From contig CAYYZY010000146.1 in the NCBI GenBank assembly GCA_964475955.1, positions 1 to 20,360 of the forward strand: a DNA stretch of 20,360 bases. Direction: 5' to 3'. The notes under the pieces are model-generated. The model did no database searches and had not been told where the DNA came from. It worked only from the letters and a program-made list of their open reading frames with translations. How positions within the stretch are numbered: position 1 is the stretch's first letter; each line of letters begins with the position of its first letter. This document shows, piece by piece, positions 1-8,401 of the stretch. Source of the stretch: DATKZH01 sp964475955. GTDB lineage: Bacteria; Planctomycetota; Planctomycetia; Pirellulales; Thermoguttaceae. Both the position numbers and the translations under genes were made by a program.

Positions 1-103
1 CGGGAGAGGGGAGTCGGGAGAGGGGAGTCGGGAGAGGGGAGTCGGGAGAGGGGAGAGGGGAGTCGGGAGAGGGGAGTCGGGAGAAGGGAGTCGGGCGGGG
101 ACT
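1..103. repeat. 14-bp tandem repeat, about seven copies
   Basis: The unit cgggagaggggagt is repeated head to tail from base 1. The fourth copy carries an extra 7-bp half unit, and the last copies are diverged (agaaggg, then a shortened cgggcggggact). The unit itself is built from two related 7-mers. The array runs off the left edge, so its full length is unknown. It lies downstream of the minus-strand membrane protein gene and has no coding potential that I can support. Confidence 0.9.
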
Positions 104-137
104 CCGCGCGGCGGTTCGCGATCACACGTCGCTCACG

Positions 138-159
138 CCCGCGGGCTGCGGCCCGCGGG
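138..159. terminator. GC-rich hairpin, possible terminator of the membrane protein gene
   Basis: A perfect 9-bp stem (cccgcgggc / gcccgcggg) with a 4-base loop lies about 30 bases past the stop codon of the minus-strand gene ending at 192. There is no T run on either side, so it is not a canonical intrinsic terminator. Its role is inferred only from position. Confidence 0.35.
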
Positions 160-191
160 TCTGGATGGCTGGAATCCGTGCTTTCGGTCGG

Positions 192-890
192 TCACTCAAT
201 CGACTCGATCGCTTGCACGATGCGCGCTTCGTCGTACTGGTCGGCGTCGGCGCGGAGCCAGAACTTCACGGGGCCGTCTTCGCCCTCGAAGCGGCCGGTG
301 ACCTCGATGCGTCGCGCGCCCGTGTTGATGTCCTCGCCGACGGCGAAACGGAAGGGAACCGGCTCGCCGCGGACCTCGATCTCGCGCTGGTCGACGTCCC
401 ACTCCGGCACGTTGGTCTGGGGCGAAAAGCCCTGTTCGCGAAGCACGTCCTCGTCGAACTGCCGGAGCAGTTCATCTTGTTCTGGTTCGTCGTCGAACAC
501 TTCCCCGAAGGAGGCCAGGATCAGAACGCTCTCGGTCGACTCGTCGGCGTACGCCACCCCGGTGGCGGCCTTCCCGCCCACCACCGGCCATTCGACGTCG
601 ATCGAGCCGGTCGGTTCGAGCCCTTCGGGAATATCCATCCGGACGATCTCCTCCGTGACCGCGACCGTCACCTCCGGATCGAGACTGGCTGAACTCGCGA
701 AGTGGGCGCCCATCCACAACGCGCCCCCGCAGCAGAGAAACATGAGCAGCGCGGCGAGAACCGCCAACCCGATCAACACCAGGCAGCCGCAACCCAACCC
801 CTTCTTCTCCCGAGCCTCCGGCATCGACGGGGCATTCATGTAGGGCTGGTCCCAGGCCGGTCGGCCGGGGCCGGATTGATCGGTCGACAT
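192..890 (-). CDS. Single-pass membrane protein of unknown function
   Basis: A 232-aa protein. Residues 1-32 are polar and Pro/Gly-rich. Residues about 34-62 form one strongly hydrophobic, Cys- and Gly-rich membrane segment (GCGC at the start, CCGG near the end). Residues 72-232 form an acidic beta-rich domain with many V/E alternations, probably outside the membrane. I do not recognise a named family. Short-tail, one-TM, soluble-domain proteins of this kind are common as lineage-restricted hypotheticals in planctomycetes. The ATG at 890 is preceded on the minus strand by GGAGGGG about 8 bases upstream, which supports this start. It is divergent from rlmN, and no operon partner is visible. 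The real-gene call rests on the clear TM segment, the RBS and the strongly GC-biased third codon positions. Confidence 0.75.
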   Translation of the reverse strand: MSTDQSGPGRPAWDQPYMNAPSMPEAREKKGLGCGCLVLIGLAVLAALLMFLCCGGALWMGAHFASSASLDPEVTVAVTEEIVRMDIPEGLEPTGSIDVEWPVVGGKAATGVAYADESTESVLILASFGEVFDDEPEQDELLRQFDEDVLREQGFSPQTNVPEWDVDQREIEVRGEPVPFRFAVGEDINTGARRIEVTGRFEGEDGPVKFWLRADADQYDEARIVQAIESIE

Positions 891-963
891 CGGTTCGTCC
901 CCTCCAGCGAGCTCGGTTGCCGTCCGCTGCGCATCGACTAGCCCGGACTATTCATAGGGGCTC

Positions 964-1031
964 GTAGTGGCCCGATTCATCGGGGCCCGACAGTCCGCAC
1001 CGGTTTCCGACCGCATGAATGCGGTCACTAC
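964..1031. repeat. Imperfect inverted repeat in the rlmN upstream region
   Basis: The left arm gtagtggcccgattcatcgg (from 964) and the reverse complement of the right arm (1011-1031, reading gtagtgaccgcattcatgcgg) match except for a few positions. They share gtagtg, attcat and the terminal cgg. The loop is about 27 bases. This looks like a dispersed intergenic palindrome rather than an operator. It lies between the divergent membrane-protein and rlmN genes. Confidence 0.6.
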
Positions 1032-1158
1032 AAACTTCGCATGAACTATCCGCGCTGGCGCCATTCTCCGCCTGCCGCGCCGCAGTGTCAATCGGCCGTC
1101 ACGCGCCGCCCCATGTCAAGCCACGGCCGATCGTGCTATCTTCGAGAGTATCCTCCGG

Positions 1159-2265
1159 TTGCGTACCCAATCAGAGCACATCGTCCCCCCGGCACTCGCC
1201 GTGCGACACTTTCTGGACCTCACGCCCGAGCAGCTTGCCGCCTGGCTCGCCGAGCGCGGCGTGCCGGGCTACCGGGCCGGGCAGATCCGCCGGTGGGTGT
1301 TCGCCTCGGGCGCGGCCGACTTCGCGGCGATGACCGACCTCCCCAAGCACCTCCGCGAGCAACTGGCCGACGAGTTCCGTATCTGGACCACCCGCGTCGC
1401 CGACCGCCAACAGGCCGACGACGGCACCGAAAAGCTGCTCCTGGAACTCGCCGACGGCGAGCGCGTCGAGTGCGTGCTGTTGCGCGACGACCGCGGGCAC
1501 CGCACCATCTGCATCAGCACCCAGGTGGGCTGCGCCATGGGCTGCGCGTTCTGCGCCACGGGGCTCGACGGCCTGGTGCGCAACCTCTCGACCGGCGAGA
1601 TCGTCGAGCAGATGCTCCGGCACGGCCGGCTTCTCCCGGAAGGAGAGCGGATCACCCACGTCGTCGTGATGGGAATGGGCGAGCCGCTGGCCAACCTCGA
1701 TCGCCTCCTGCCCGCGCTGGCCGAGGCCACCCGGCCCGACGGCCTGGGCATCGGCGCCCGGCGGATCACCATCTCCACGGTCGGGCTCCCCAAACCGATG
1801 CGCCGCCTGGCCGACCTCGACTGCCGGTACCACCTGGCCGTTTCGCTCCACGCGCCCGACGACGCGCTGCGCAACCGCCTCGTGCCGGCGAACCGGAAGA
1901 CGCGCATCGCGCCGATCCTGGCGGCGGCCGACGACTATTTCGAGCGGACCGGGCGCCGCGTGACCTTCGAGTACGTGCTTCTGGCCGAGGTGAACGACCG
2001 GCCGCACCACGCCCGGCGGTTGGCCGCGCTGCTCGAGGGCCGCCCCAGCCTGGTCAACGTGATCCCCTACAACCGCGTGCCGGGTCTCCCCTACCGCACG
2101 CCCACCGCGGCGGCCACCGCGGCGTTCGTCGAGATCCTCGAGCGGGCCGGGCTGAGCGTCAAACTCCGTTACCGCAAGGGCGACCGCATCGACGCCGCCT
2201 GCGGCCAGTTGCGTTGCCGGAAGCGGGATGCGAAAGATACCCCTTGCTCCGGAGAGCCGCCGTGA
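1159..2265 (+). CDS. rlmN: 23S rRNA (adenine-2503-C2) methyltransferase RlmN, radical SAM
   Basis: A 368-aa radical SAM methyltransferase that methylates C2 of A2503 in 23S rRNA (and A37 of some tRNAs in characterised members). The CxxxCxxC iron-sulfur motif is at C125-C129-C132 (GCAMGCAFC). C118 lies just before it in the conserved CISTQVGC block. The methyl-carrying cysteine is C348 in the DAACGQL signature. GMGEP, the SAM-binding motif, is also present. These features are diagnostic of RlmN/Cfr, and the full length fits RlmN. The start is uncertain: TTG at 1159 gives the longest form, while GTG at 1201 (VRHFLDLTPEQL) begins right at the family homology; neither has a strong ribosome-binding site. 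The stop overlaps the cdd start by four bases (GTGA), so the two genes are very likely co-transcribed and translationally coupled. Confidence 0.95.
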   Translation: MRTQSEHIVPPALAVRHFLDLTPEQLAAWLAERGVPGYRAGQIRRWVFASGAADFAAMTDLPKHLREQLADEFRIWTTRVADRQQADDGTEKLLLELADGERVECVLLRDDRGHRTICISTQVGCAMGCAFCATGLDGLVRNLSTGEIVEQMLRHGRLLPEGERITHVVVMGMGEPLANLDRLLPALAEATRPDGLGIGARRITISTVGLPKPMRRLADLDCRYHLAVSLHAPDDALRNRLVPANRKTRIAPILAAADDYFERTGRRVTFEYVLLAEVNDRPHHARRLAALLEGRPSLVNVIPYNRVPGLPYRTPTAAATAAFVEILERAGLSVKLRYRKGDRIDAACGQLRCRKRDAKDTPCSGEPP

Positions 2266-2672
2266 CGGACGAACACACCATCGAACAACTCAAGCAACGG
2301 GCCGTCACGGCAAGCCGTTCGGCATATTGCCCGTACAGCGGCTTTTGCGTCGGCGCGGCCGTGCTCACCGGCGACGGAGCGATCGAGGCGGGGTGCAACG
2401 TGGAAAACGCTTCGTACGGGCTGACGATCTGTGCGGAGCGCGCGGCCGTCTTCCAGGCGGTGTCGAAGGGGGCGCGGCGGATTCGGGCCGTGCTGGTCTA
2501 CACGCCGACCCCCAAGCCGACGTTTCCCTGCGGCGCATGCCGGCAAGTGATCTACGAGTTCGGGCCGGACGCCGAGGTGGTCTGCACGTGCGACGGCCCC
2601 GACGTCCTCCTCCGCCGCATCGCCGACCTGCTCCCCGAAGCGTTCGGCCCGGCCGATCTGGGCACGTCGTAG
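2262..2672 (+). CDS. cdd: Cytidine deaminase, homotetrameric small type
   Basis: A 136-aa cytidine deaminase of the pyrimidine salvage pathway, converting cytidine or deoxycytidine to the uridine form. The zinc site is complete: C57 and catalytic E59 in CAERAA, then C90 and C93 in PCGACRQ. The substrate-binding NVENAS block (residues 46-51) precedes it. Three cysteine ligands and the short length mark the tetrameric bacterial class rather than the dimeric E. coli type. The GTG start at 2262 is chosen because GGAGAG lies five bases upstream, because it overlaps the rlmN stop, and because TDEHTIEQL is a normal N-terminus for the family. An open frame extends further upstream inside rlmN but is only a shadow frame. 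It converges on the GH2 gene, separated by a perfect inverted repeat. Confidence 0.95.
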   Translation: MTDEHTIEQLKQRAVTASRSAYCPYSGFCVGAAVLTGDGAIEAGCNVENASYGLTICAERAAVFQAVSKGARRIRAVLVYTPTPKPTFPCGACRQVIYEFGPDAEVVCTCDGPDVLLRRIADLLPEAFGPADLGTS

Positions 2673-2702
2673 GCACACGACGTGTGCGATAACCAGCGGG
2701 TG

Positions 2703-2790
2703 GGAAAATGGGGTCGGGTCTCATTTTGTCCCACGCGCATGGGAAGCGTCAGGTCGTCTTCGGACAAAATGAGACCCGACCCCATTTTCC
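2703..2790. repeat. Perfect 29-bp inverted repeat, REP-like palindrome between convergent genes
   Basis: The arms 2703-2731 and 2762-2790 are exact reverse complements over 29 bases, with a 30-base loop. The core reads gggtcgggtctcattttgtc. It sits between the 3' ends of cdd (+) and the GH2 gene (-). Each arm ends in a T-rich stretch, so it could act as a bidirectional terminator. Its sequence-perfect symmetry is more typical of a dispersed REP/BIME-type element. No RAYT transposase is in the window. Confidence 0.9.
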
Positions 2791-2832
2791 TGTTGCCTGC
2801 TACGGCAACCGGCGAACTGTTGCGCGCGGCCG

Positions 2833-5800
2833 TCACTTTCGATAGAACACCACCTTGTCGAGCGCCAGGTTGCGATCCTCGCCCTCCCGGTTGTAGTCGT
2901 TCGTGAAGGCCAGCGCCAGCTCGTGGGGGCCCTCGGTCAGTTCGACGGGGACGACGTACGGGCGCCACGCCGTGCTGGCCAGTTCGACCCGGCCGACCGG
3001 CTCGCCGTCGATGCGCACCTCGACGATCGGCAGCACGTCGGCCGCCCGGCTGCCCGAGGCGACCAGCTCCATCGCGTAACGCCCGGCCGCGGCGACCTCG
3101 ATGGGGGTGTTCACATATCCGGTGGTCGCCAGAGAGACGTAGGTGCCCCGGTTGTGGAAGTGGGGCATGCCGGGCTGGGGCGTCATCGTCTCGCACTCGA
3201 CGGTCACGCCCAGCCGCGGCGGGAAATCGCCCCCCAGGGCCGTCAGCAGCGAGGCCGCGTACCGGGCGGCCTTTCGGGCGTTCCGCTCCTCGGTGTCCCA
3301 GCGGACCTGGTCGACGACCAGCGTGCCGCGCCCGCGGCGTGCCACGGCGACGGCCGGCGGCGTGGTGAGGAAGTCGAGCCGGTCGCCGTCGTGCCCGTCG
3401 TCGAAGGCGACGAGCACCTGGTCGACGTACAGGTTGCGGTCGGCGCGCGGCGGGTCGCTGGCGTCGTTGGTGAACGCCACCGCGACCTCGTGCCGGCCCT
3501 TCTCCACCCGGCCGAACGTGGTCGCCGTGTGCCACGCGTCGTCCGAGACGGGCACGTCGCCCAGGCGCTCGCCGTCGACCGTGACCCGGGCCACCGGGTA
3601 GGCGCCCTTGCACGGCGTTCCCCGCGCGACGAGCCCGATCACGTACGTGCCCGTCTCCGGAAAATCGACTTCCGCCGACGCCGAGCCGACCGTGGCGAAC
3701 GCGACGCCCGGGGCGCGCCGCTCGACGATCTGGCCCTCCAGCTCCCAGTCTTCCACCTCGTACGCCTGCGCGGTCTTACCTTCGAGACTCCGGGTGAACG
3801 CGCCGTCGACCATTTCGGCCGCGCGGGGCGTCGTGGCCCAGCCGTGCCCCGTGTGCTCGCCGAGCCAGTAGAGGTCTTCGCACGTGACGGCGTCGAGCAG
3901 CGGGTGATCGCCTTCGGCTCTCGTGACGTGGCCGGTGTACGGCCGGCTGACCAGGTCGAGTTCCAGGGCCCCGTTCAGCCCGTTCAGGGCCTCGGCCGAG
4001 GGCCGGTGCACCAGGACGTTGCCGCCCTGCTTGAGGAACTCGCCCAGCCGGGCGACGTCGCCAACTTCCCCGCGACAGAGGACCAAGGAGTAATCCGACG
4101 GATCGGCCCCGGGCCGCTTCTCCGCCAGGTCGTCGAACGCCAGGCCGACGCTGCGTAGATAGGCGCGGTAGGCATCGGAGCCGCCGACCAGGGCGGTCCT
4201 TCGTGCGGCGGGTTCGAAGTCGGCCAGGTAGCGGAGCAGGTTGCCGAGGATGCGCGCAGCGGCCGGCTCGGTCGCATATTTCTCGACCAGCTTCAACTGG
4301 GCGTGGACGATCGTGCCCCGCCCCACGGGGCGCTCCAACAGCGGCGCGCGGTCGATGCCCGCGGCTGAGCCGGAGACGACGATCGGCACGGCCGCGCCCG
4401 AGGCCGGCCGCGCCGGCTCGCGGGCGGCCACCAGGTTATCGCCCCGCCAGAACTTGAGGTCGTCGGCCTCGATGCCTTTGAGTGCCGCGTGACGCGGCTG
4501 CACGGGGAACGTCATTGTCGAATCGTGGTCGCTGAGGCTGACCGGGAACAGCCCCGCCGGGTAGGCTTCCTGCCGGAGCACCAGCACGCGGCCGCCATGT
4601 GCGACGAAATCCTCCAGCGCCTTCCGCTCGGGGAAAACGCGTCCGATGACGGGCCGCTCCGACGCGCCGGGCGCCAGCGCGCCGGCGCCGATCACGAGTA
4701 CCTCCAGCCGGTTGTCGCCTTGCTCGGCGAGCTGGCCCAAACGGTCCAGCTTCGCCGTCTTCACTCCGGCCGATTCGAGTACCTGCCGCGTCACCCCGGA
4801 AGGATCGTAGAGACCGATCCGCGCGTCGACCTGCGCAAGCGGAGCCCGGGGAAAAACGAGGTAGTCGTGCGCTTCGTCGAACACCTTTTCGTCGCCGCGG
4901 CGAAGCGAGACCTTCCACTCGATCGGCGTGCGGCGTGCGACTTGCGGCAGGCGGAGCGGGACCTCGAGCGTTCGCCGTTCGGCGGGGCCCAGCGTGAGGT
5001 TGCGTTCCGCACGGTCGACGACGTCGCCGCCCAACACCAACTCCCACTGGAGCGTGAGGGCCGACGGCTCGAGCACGTCGTTGAACACGTCGAGCCGGCG
5101 GGTCGCCGTATCGCCCGAGAAGAACCGCCGGTCGTAATCCAGGCAATACGCGGCCACGGGCTGGTACGCGTACTGGTGGGCCTGGTAGAGCGGGTTGGAT
5201 TCGTCGAGCGGTCCGCCTTCGATCACGGTCCATGGGGAGATGCCGGCCACTTCGTGGTGCCGGTAGCCGAGGATCTGCATGCGCCACGAGGCGGCCTTCC
5301 CAAGGTTGCGGTAGCGGCGGTAGTCGGTGTAAGCCCGGTCGCCGAAGAAGACCGTGTGCCACGACGGATCGCGGGAGGGGAGCCAGAGGAACTCGCCCAC
5401 GTAGAGCGGCTTCTCCCGGTTCCAGACGAACCGCTCCCGGCCATTGTTGAACATGTGGTCGATTTCGGCCGGCTCGGCGAGCCAATGGGCCTCGTCGGGC
5501 CAGCAGGTGTATTGGGGGTATTCGTGGGGATAATGGATGCCTATGCAATCGGCCACGCCGCCGGGGTCGCCGTCCGACTCGTAGTAGATCGGGCGCGTCG
5601 GATCCCACTGCTTCATCAGCTTCCCCATGCGCACGAGGTCGTCCTTGGCCGGCGACTGGTCGTTGAAGCGCCCGCCGTAGAATTCGTTTTCAAGGCTCCA
5701 CATGACGACCGAGGGCCGGTTCTTGTCGCGGTCGATCATCGCCTTGAGGTGCCCGGCGTAGTTCTTCCAGAAGACCGGGTCGTTGATCCGGTAGACGCTC

Positions 5801-6918
5801 TCGTCGTTCCACACGGCCCCCTCGATGATCATCAAGAGGCCCAGTTCGTCGGCCACGTCGTAGTGGACGCCCCGCCACGGCTGTGTGTGGGTGCGAAAGG
5901 CCACGCAGCCGCAGCGCTTGATCGCCTCCCAACGCTCGCGCACCTCCTCGCGCGGCATGGGACCGTGCGGCGGCCACCAGCTCGTGGCCAGCAGGTTGAC
6001 CGGCGTGCCGTTCAGGTAGAAGCGGTGCCCCTCGACCCAGAACTCGCGAAAGCCGAACCGCGTTCGCTCGACGTCGCCGGAGGAAAGCTCCGTACGGAGA
6101 TGATACAGGTAGGGGTCGACGTGCGACCAAAGATGCGCCTCCGGCCAGGGCTCGCGGAGCGTGGCCGTGGCCGTCCCTTCGGCGGGCACGCTCACCTTGG
6201 CGGGCCCCACCCGGAGCACGTCCTTTCCGTCGTCCTCCACGGCCGCGCGGAGTTCGACCTCGACGTCGGCCGCCGAATCGTTGGCCAGCGTGTAGTCGAC
6301 CACCAGCTCGCCGCGCCGGACCGAAGGCTGGATGAACCGGTCCTTCACGCAAACGGCCGGGTGCGCCCGAAGGGTGACGTCGTCCCAGATGCCGTACAGG
6401 CCGTAAAGCCCGCCGATGGGAGCGAGGATCTTGTCCCTCGGCGCGCCGCGGACCCGGTGCCACCCGGTCGCGTCGTCGAAGTCGACCCGGCCCGGGGTGA
6501 AGATGCCCGTCCAGTCGTGGCAGCCGACCGCAAGCTCGTTGGGCCCGTCGAAGCGGACGGCGTCGGTCACGTCGACCTCGAACGGGCGGTAGCCGCCGAA
6601 GCACCCCCCCACCTCGCGACCGTTCACGAGCACGCGGCTGTTGTACTTCACGCCGCCGAAGTGGATCTTGATCCGCATCCCGCGCATGCTTTCGGGCACG
6701 GTGAACGCGCGGCGGAACCAGGCCCGGCGGTAGTCGACGCCGCTCAGGTAGCCGGGCACTTCGATGGGGGTGAAACCGTCTTCCGGCATCGGGGCCGCGA
6801 GGTCGTCGACGAGCCGGTGCTGCCAGGTGCCGCCGAGGCTCACCTCACGGCGCGGTCCGGCTTCGGCCGGAGCCGCGATGAGCAGGCAGGCGCAGAAGGC
6901 CAAAATGCCGTTGGCCAT
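2833..6918 (-). CDS. Secreted glycoside hydrolase family 2 enzyme with two C-terminal carbohydrate-binding-like modules
   Basis: A 1361-aa GH2 enzyme (beta-galactosidase, beta-glucuronidase or beta-mannosidase type; the substrate cannot be read from sequence). A signal peptide covers residues 1-20 (ILAFCACLLIAAPAEA). The GH2 sugar-binding jelly roll is at about 25-200, the Ig-like domain at about 200-300, and the TIM barrel from about 300 to 600. The acid/base is E412 in WSLENEF and the nucleophile is E509 in YVGEFLW. Two Rossmann-like segments ending in HGGRVLVL and QGGNVLVH resemble the glutamine-amidotransferase-like domains of large bacterial GH2/GH42 proteins. Two related beta-sandwich modules follow at about 1053-1174 and 1240-1361. 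Both contain VxVDGE, HEVAVAFTND or HELALAFTND, and a final RNLxxDxV strand, like CBM35/36/60-type modules. AAGGAG seven bases before the ATG fixes the start. The gene is likely monocistronic, since its upstream neighbour is divergent. Confidence 0.92.
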   Translation of the reverse strand: MANGILAFCACLLIAAPAEAGPRREVSLGGTWQHRLVDDLAAPMPEDGFTPIEVPGYLSGVDYRRAWFRRAFTVPESMRGMRIKIHFGGVKYNSRVLVNGREVGGCFGGYRPFEVDVTDAVRFDGPNELAVGCHDWTGIFTPGRVDFDDATGWHRVRGAPRDKILAPIGGLYGLYGIWDDVTLRAHPAVCVKDRFIQPSVRRGELVVDYTLANDSAADVEVELRAAVEDDGKDVLRVGPAKVSVPAEGTATATLREPWPEAHLWSHVDPYLYHLRTELSSGDVERTRFGFREFWVEGHRFYLNGTPVNLLATSWWPPHGPMPREEVRERWEAIKRCGCVAFRTHTQPWRGVHYDVADELGLLMIIEGAVWNDESVYRINDPVFWKNYAGHLKAMIDRDKNRPSVVMWSLENEFYGGRFNDQSPAKDDLVRMGKLMKQWDPTRPIYYESDGDPGGVADCIGIHYPHEYPQYTCWPDEAHWLAEPAEIDHMFNNGRERFVWNREKPLYVGEFLWLPSRDPSWHTVFFGDRAYTDYRRYRNLGKAASWRMQILGYRHHEVAGISPWTVIEGGPLDESNPLYQAHQYAYQPVAAYCLDYDRRFFSGDTATRRLDVFNDVLEPSALTLQWELVLGGDVVDRAERNLTLGPAERRTLEVPLRLPQVARRTPIEWKVSLRRGDEKVFDEAHDYLVFPRAPLAQVDARIGLYDPSGVTRQVLESAGVKTAKLDRLGQLAEQGDNRLEVLVIGAGALAPGASERPVIGRVFPERKALEDFVAHGGRVLVLRQEAYPAGLFPVSLSDHDSTMTFPVQPRHAALKGIEADDLKFWRGDNLVAAREPARPASGAAVPIVVSGSAAGIDRAPLLERPVGRGTIVHAQLKLVEKYATEPAAARILGNLLRYLADFEPAARRTALVGGSDAYRAYLRSVGLAFDDLAEKRPGADPSDYSLVLCRGEVGDVARLGEFLKQGGNVLVHRPSAEALNGLNGALELDLVSRPYTGHVTRAEGDHPLLDAVTCEDLYWLGEHTGHGWATTPRAAEMVDGAFTRSLEGKTAQAYEVEDWELEGQIVERRAPGVAFATVGSASAEVDFPETGTYVIGLVARGTPCKGAYPVARVTVDGERLGDVPVSDDAWHTATTFGRVEKGRHEVAVAFTNDASDPPRADRNLYVDQVLVAFDDGHDGDRLDFLTTPPAVAVARRGRGTLVVDQVRWDTEERNARKAARYAASLLTALGGDFPPRLGVTVECETMTPQPGMPHFHNRGTYVSLATTGYVNTPIEVAAAGRYAMELVASGSRAADVLPIVEVRIDGEPVGRVELASTAWRPYVVPVELTEGPHELALAFTNDYNREGEDRNLALDKVVFYRK

Positions 6919-7101
6919 GGGTCACTCCTTCGCGTGGAGGGTGTCGGTCGGAGGGCGGCCGTGCGGAGGGGCGGCGGCAACCCATGGGGCGAAGCCGTTG
7001 TCCGGCGCGGCCGGGCGGGGACACGCGAGCGCTCGTCCAGCCTATCCCCGGCGTGCGTCGGTGGCAAGAGCGCGGCCGGCACGTCGGAAACGTGCCCTGC
7101 G
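6919..7101. other. Upstream region of the GH2 gene up to the assembly gap
   Basis: 183 bases between the GH2 start and the N run. It contains the GH2 ribosome-binding site and should contain its promoter, but I see no clear -35/-10 pair, operator or hairpin. It is rich in GC with no convincing coding frame. Confidence 0.5.
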
Positions 7102-7201
7102 NNNNNNNNNNNNNNNNNNNNNNNNNNNNNNNNNNNNNNNNNNNNNNNNNNNNNNNNNNNNNNNNNNNNNNNNNNNNNNNNNNNNNNNNNNNNNNNNNNN
7201 N
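7102..7201. other. Assembly gap of 100 N
   Basis: Exactly 100 undetermined bases, which is the usual placeholder for a scaffold gap of unknown size. The real distance and gene content here are unknown. Genes on the two sides should not be assumed to be close neighbours. Confidence 0.99.
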
Positions 7202-8401
7202 GAGCCCGAAGCGCGTTTCGCCCGAATGACGCCCGAGGAGGTGCGGGCCTTCGAGATCGAAGTGATGGAGAAGATCGCCGACCTCGCGCTCATCCCGCCG
7301 GAGTTGAACACGTCGCCGCTACCCGACTACGGCTACGATCGGCTCGACTACGGCATGACGATCGGCATCGCGCGCACGCCGGGCGGGCGTTTGTGGGCGT
7401 GCTGGGTGGCGGGCGGCGACAGCCCGGCGGCCTTCTTCGTGCTGGCCGCGAGCGACGACGACGGCGAGACCTGGTCGCCGCCGCGCCTGGTCGTCGACGC
7501 GCATTCGCCCAACCTGCCCAGGGACCGCAGCGTGCTGGTCGGCAATCTGTGGACCGATCCTCGGGGGCGGCTGTGGCTGTTTTTCGACCAGTCGATGGAC
7601 ATGTTCGACGGGCGCGCCGGCGTGTGGGCGGCGATCTGCGACGAGCCCGACGCCGACGTGCCCGCCTGGTCGAAGCCGCGCCGCATCTGGCACGGCGTTA
7701 CGCTGAACAAGCCCACCGTGCTCTCGACGGGCGAGTGGATGCTGCCGATCTCGCTCGACCAGCGCGGCGGGTTCGGTCCGTTCCGCGGGACCTTCGAGGA
7801 GTTGGAGCCTTACCGCGGGGCGAACGTGTTCGTCTCCACCGACCAGGGCGCCACCTGGCGGCGGCGCGGCTGCGTGCGGTTCCCGAACCCCGACTGGCAC
7901 GAGCACATGATCGTCGAGCGCACCGACGGCACGCTGTGGATGCTGGCGCGGACCGCCAAGGGGATTATGCAGAGCGAATCGTCCGACGGCGGCCGCACGT
8001 GGTCGGAGCCCTCCTTCCCCGAGGGCATCCGCCATCCCGTGGCCCGGTTCCACGTGCGGCGCCTGGCCTCGGGCCGAATCCTGATGGTCAAGCACGGCGA
8101 GACCATCGACGCGCACCAGGGACGGAGCAAGCTGACCGCCTGGCTTTCCGAAGACGAGGGCGAGACGTGGAAAGGCGGGCTGATGCTCGACGAGCGAAAG
8201 GGCATCTCCTATCCCGACGGGTTCCAGGCCCCGGACGGCACGATCTACATCTCCTACGACCGCAATCGGGCCACCGACGGCGAGATCCTCTTGGCCCGCT
8301 TCACCGAGGCGGACGTCCTCGCCCGGGCGTTCCTCGGCCCAAAATCGAAGGGAAAGATGCTCATCAGTCGCCTGCTGGCCCGCGAGGCGGACCGTCCTTG
8401 A
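7202..8401 (+). CDS. BNR/Asp-box sialidase-family protein, 5' end possibly in the gap
   Basis: About 399 codons are visible, ending at TGA 8399-8401. The protein is a six-bladed beta-propeller of the sialidase superfamily (BNR_2 type). Four Asp boxes can be read: SDDDGETW (from base 7451), STDQGATW, SSDGGRTW and SEDEGETW. The strongly conserved block from EIEVMEKIADLALIPPELNT to GMTIGI stands at the N-terminus. The frame stays open into the N run. ATG at 7226 (MTPEEVRAFE) could be the true start, giving 391 residues, but a longer N-terminus or signal peptide hidden in the gap cannot be excluded. Proteins of this kind are abundant in planctomycetes and are annotated exo-alpha-sialidase by similarity; true sialidase activity is not shown by the sequence. 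Its 3' end runs directly into a PEP-CTERM-like fragment. Confidence 0.85.
   Translation, partial: EPEARFARMTPEEVRAFEIEVMEKIADLALIPPELNTSPLPDYGYDRLDYGMTIGIARTPGGRLWACWVAGGDSPAAFFVLAASDDDGETWSPPRLVVDAHSPNLPRDRSVLVGNLWTDPRGRLWLFFDQSMDMFDGRAGVWAAICDEPDADVPAWSKPRRIWHGVTLNKPTVLSTGEWMLPISLDQRGGFGPFRGTFEELEPYRGANVFVSTDQGATWRRRGCVRFPNPDWHEHMIVERTDGTLWMLARTAKGIMQSESSDGGRTWSEPSFPEGIRHPVARFHVRRLASGRILMVKHGETIDAHQGRSKLTAWLSEDEGETWKGGLMLDERKGISYPDGFQAPDGTIYISYDRNRATDGEILLARFTEADVLARAFLGPKSKGKMLISRLLAREADRP

Noticed and set aside
1..103. A possible CRISPR array at the left edge.
   Set aside because: The units are contiguous 14-mers without spacers.
178..843. Plus-strand open frames opposite the membrane protein gene.
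   Set aside because: They are Ser/Arg- or Arg/His-rich without hydrophobic or domain patterns, whereas the minus strand has a clear membrane segment and Shine-Dalgarno site.
1041..2261. An in-frame N-terminal extension of cdd running through rlmN.
   Set aside because: It would make a 543-aa fusion, but the upstream 400 residues are Arg/Pro-rich shadow sequence of rlmN, and the GTG at 2262 has a good ribosome-binding site.
2703..2790. A possible operator or riboswitch.
   Set aside because: It lies between convergent 3' ends, where there is no downstream gene start to control.
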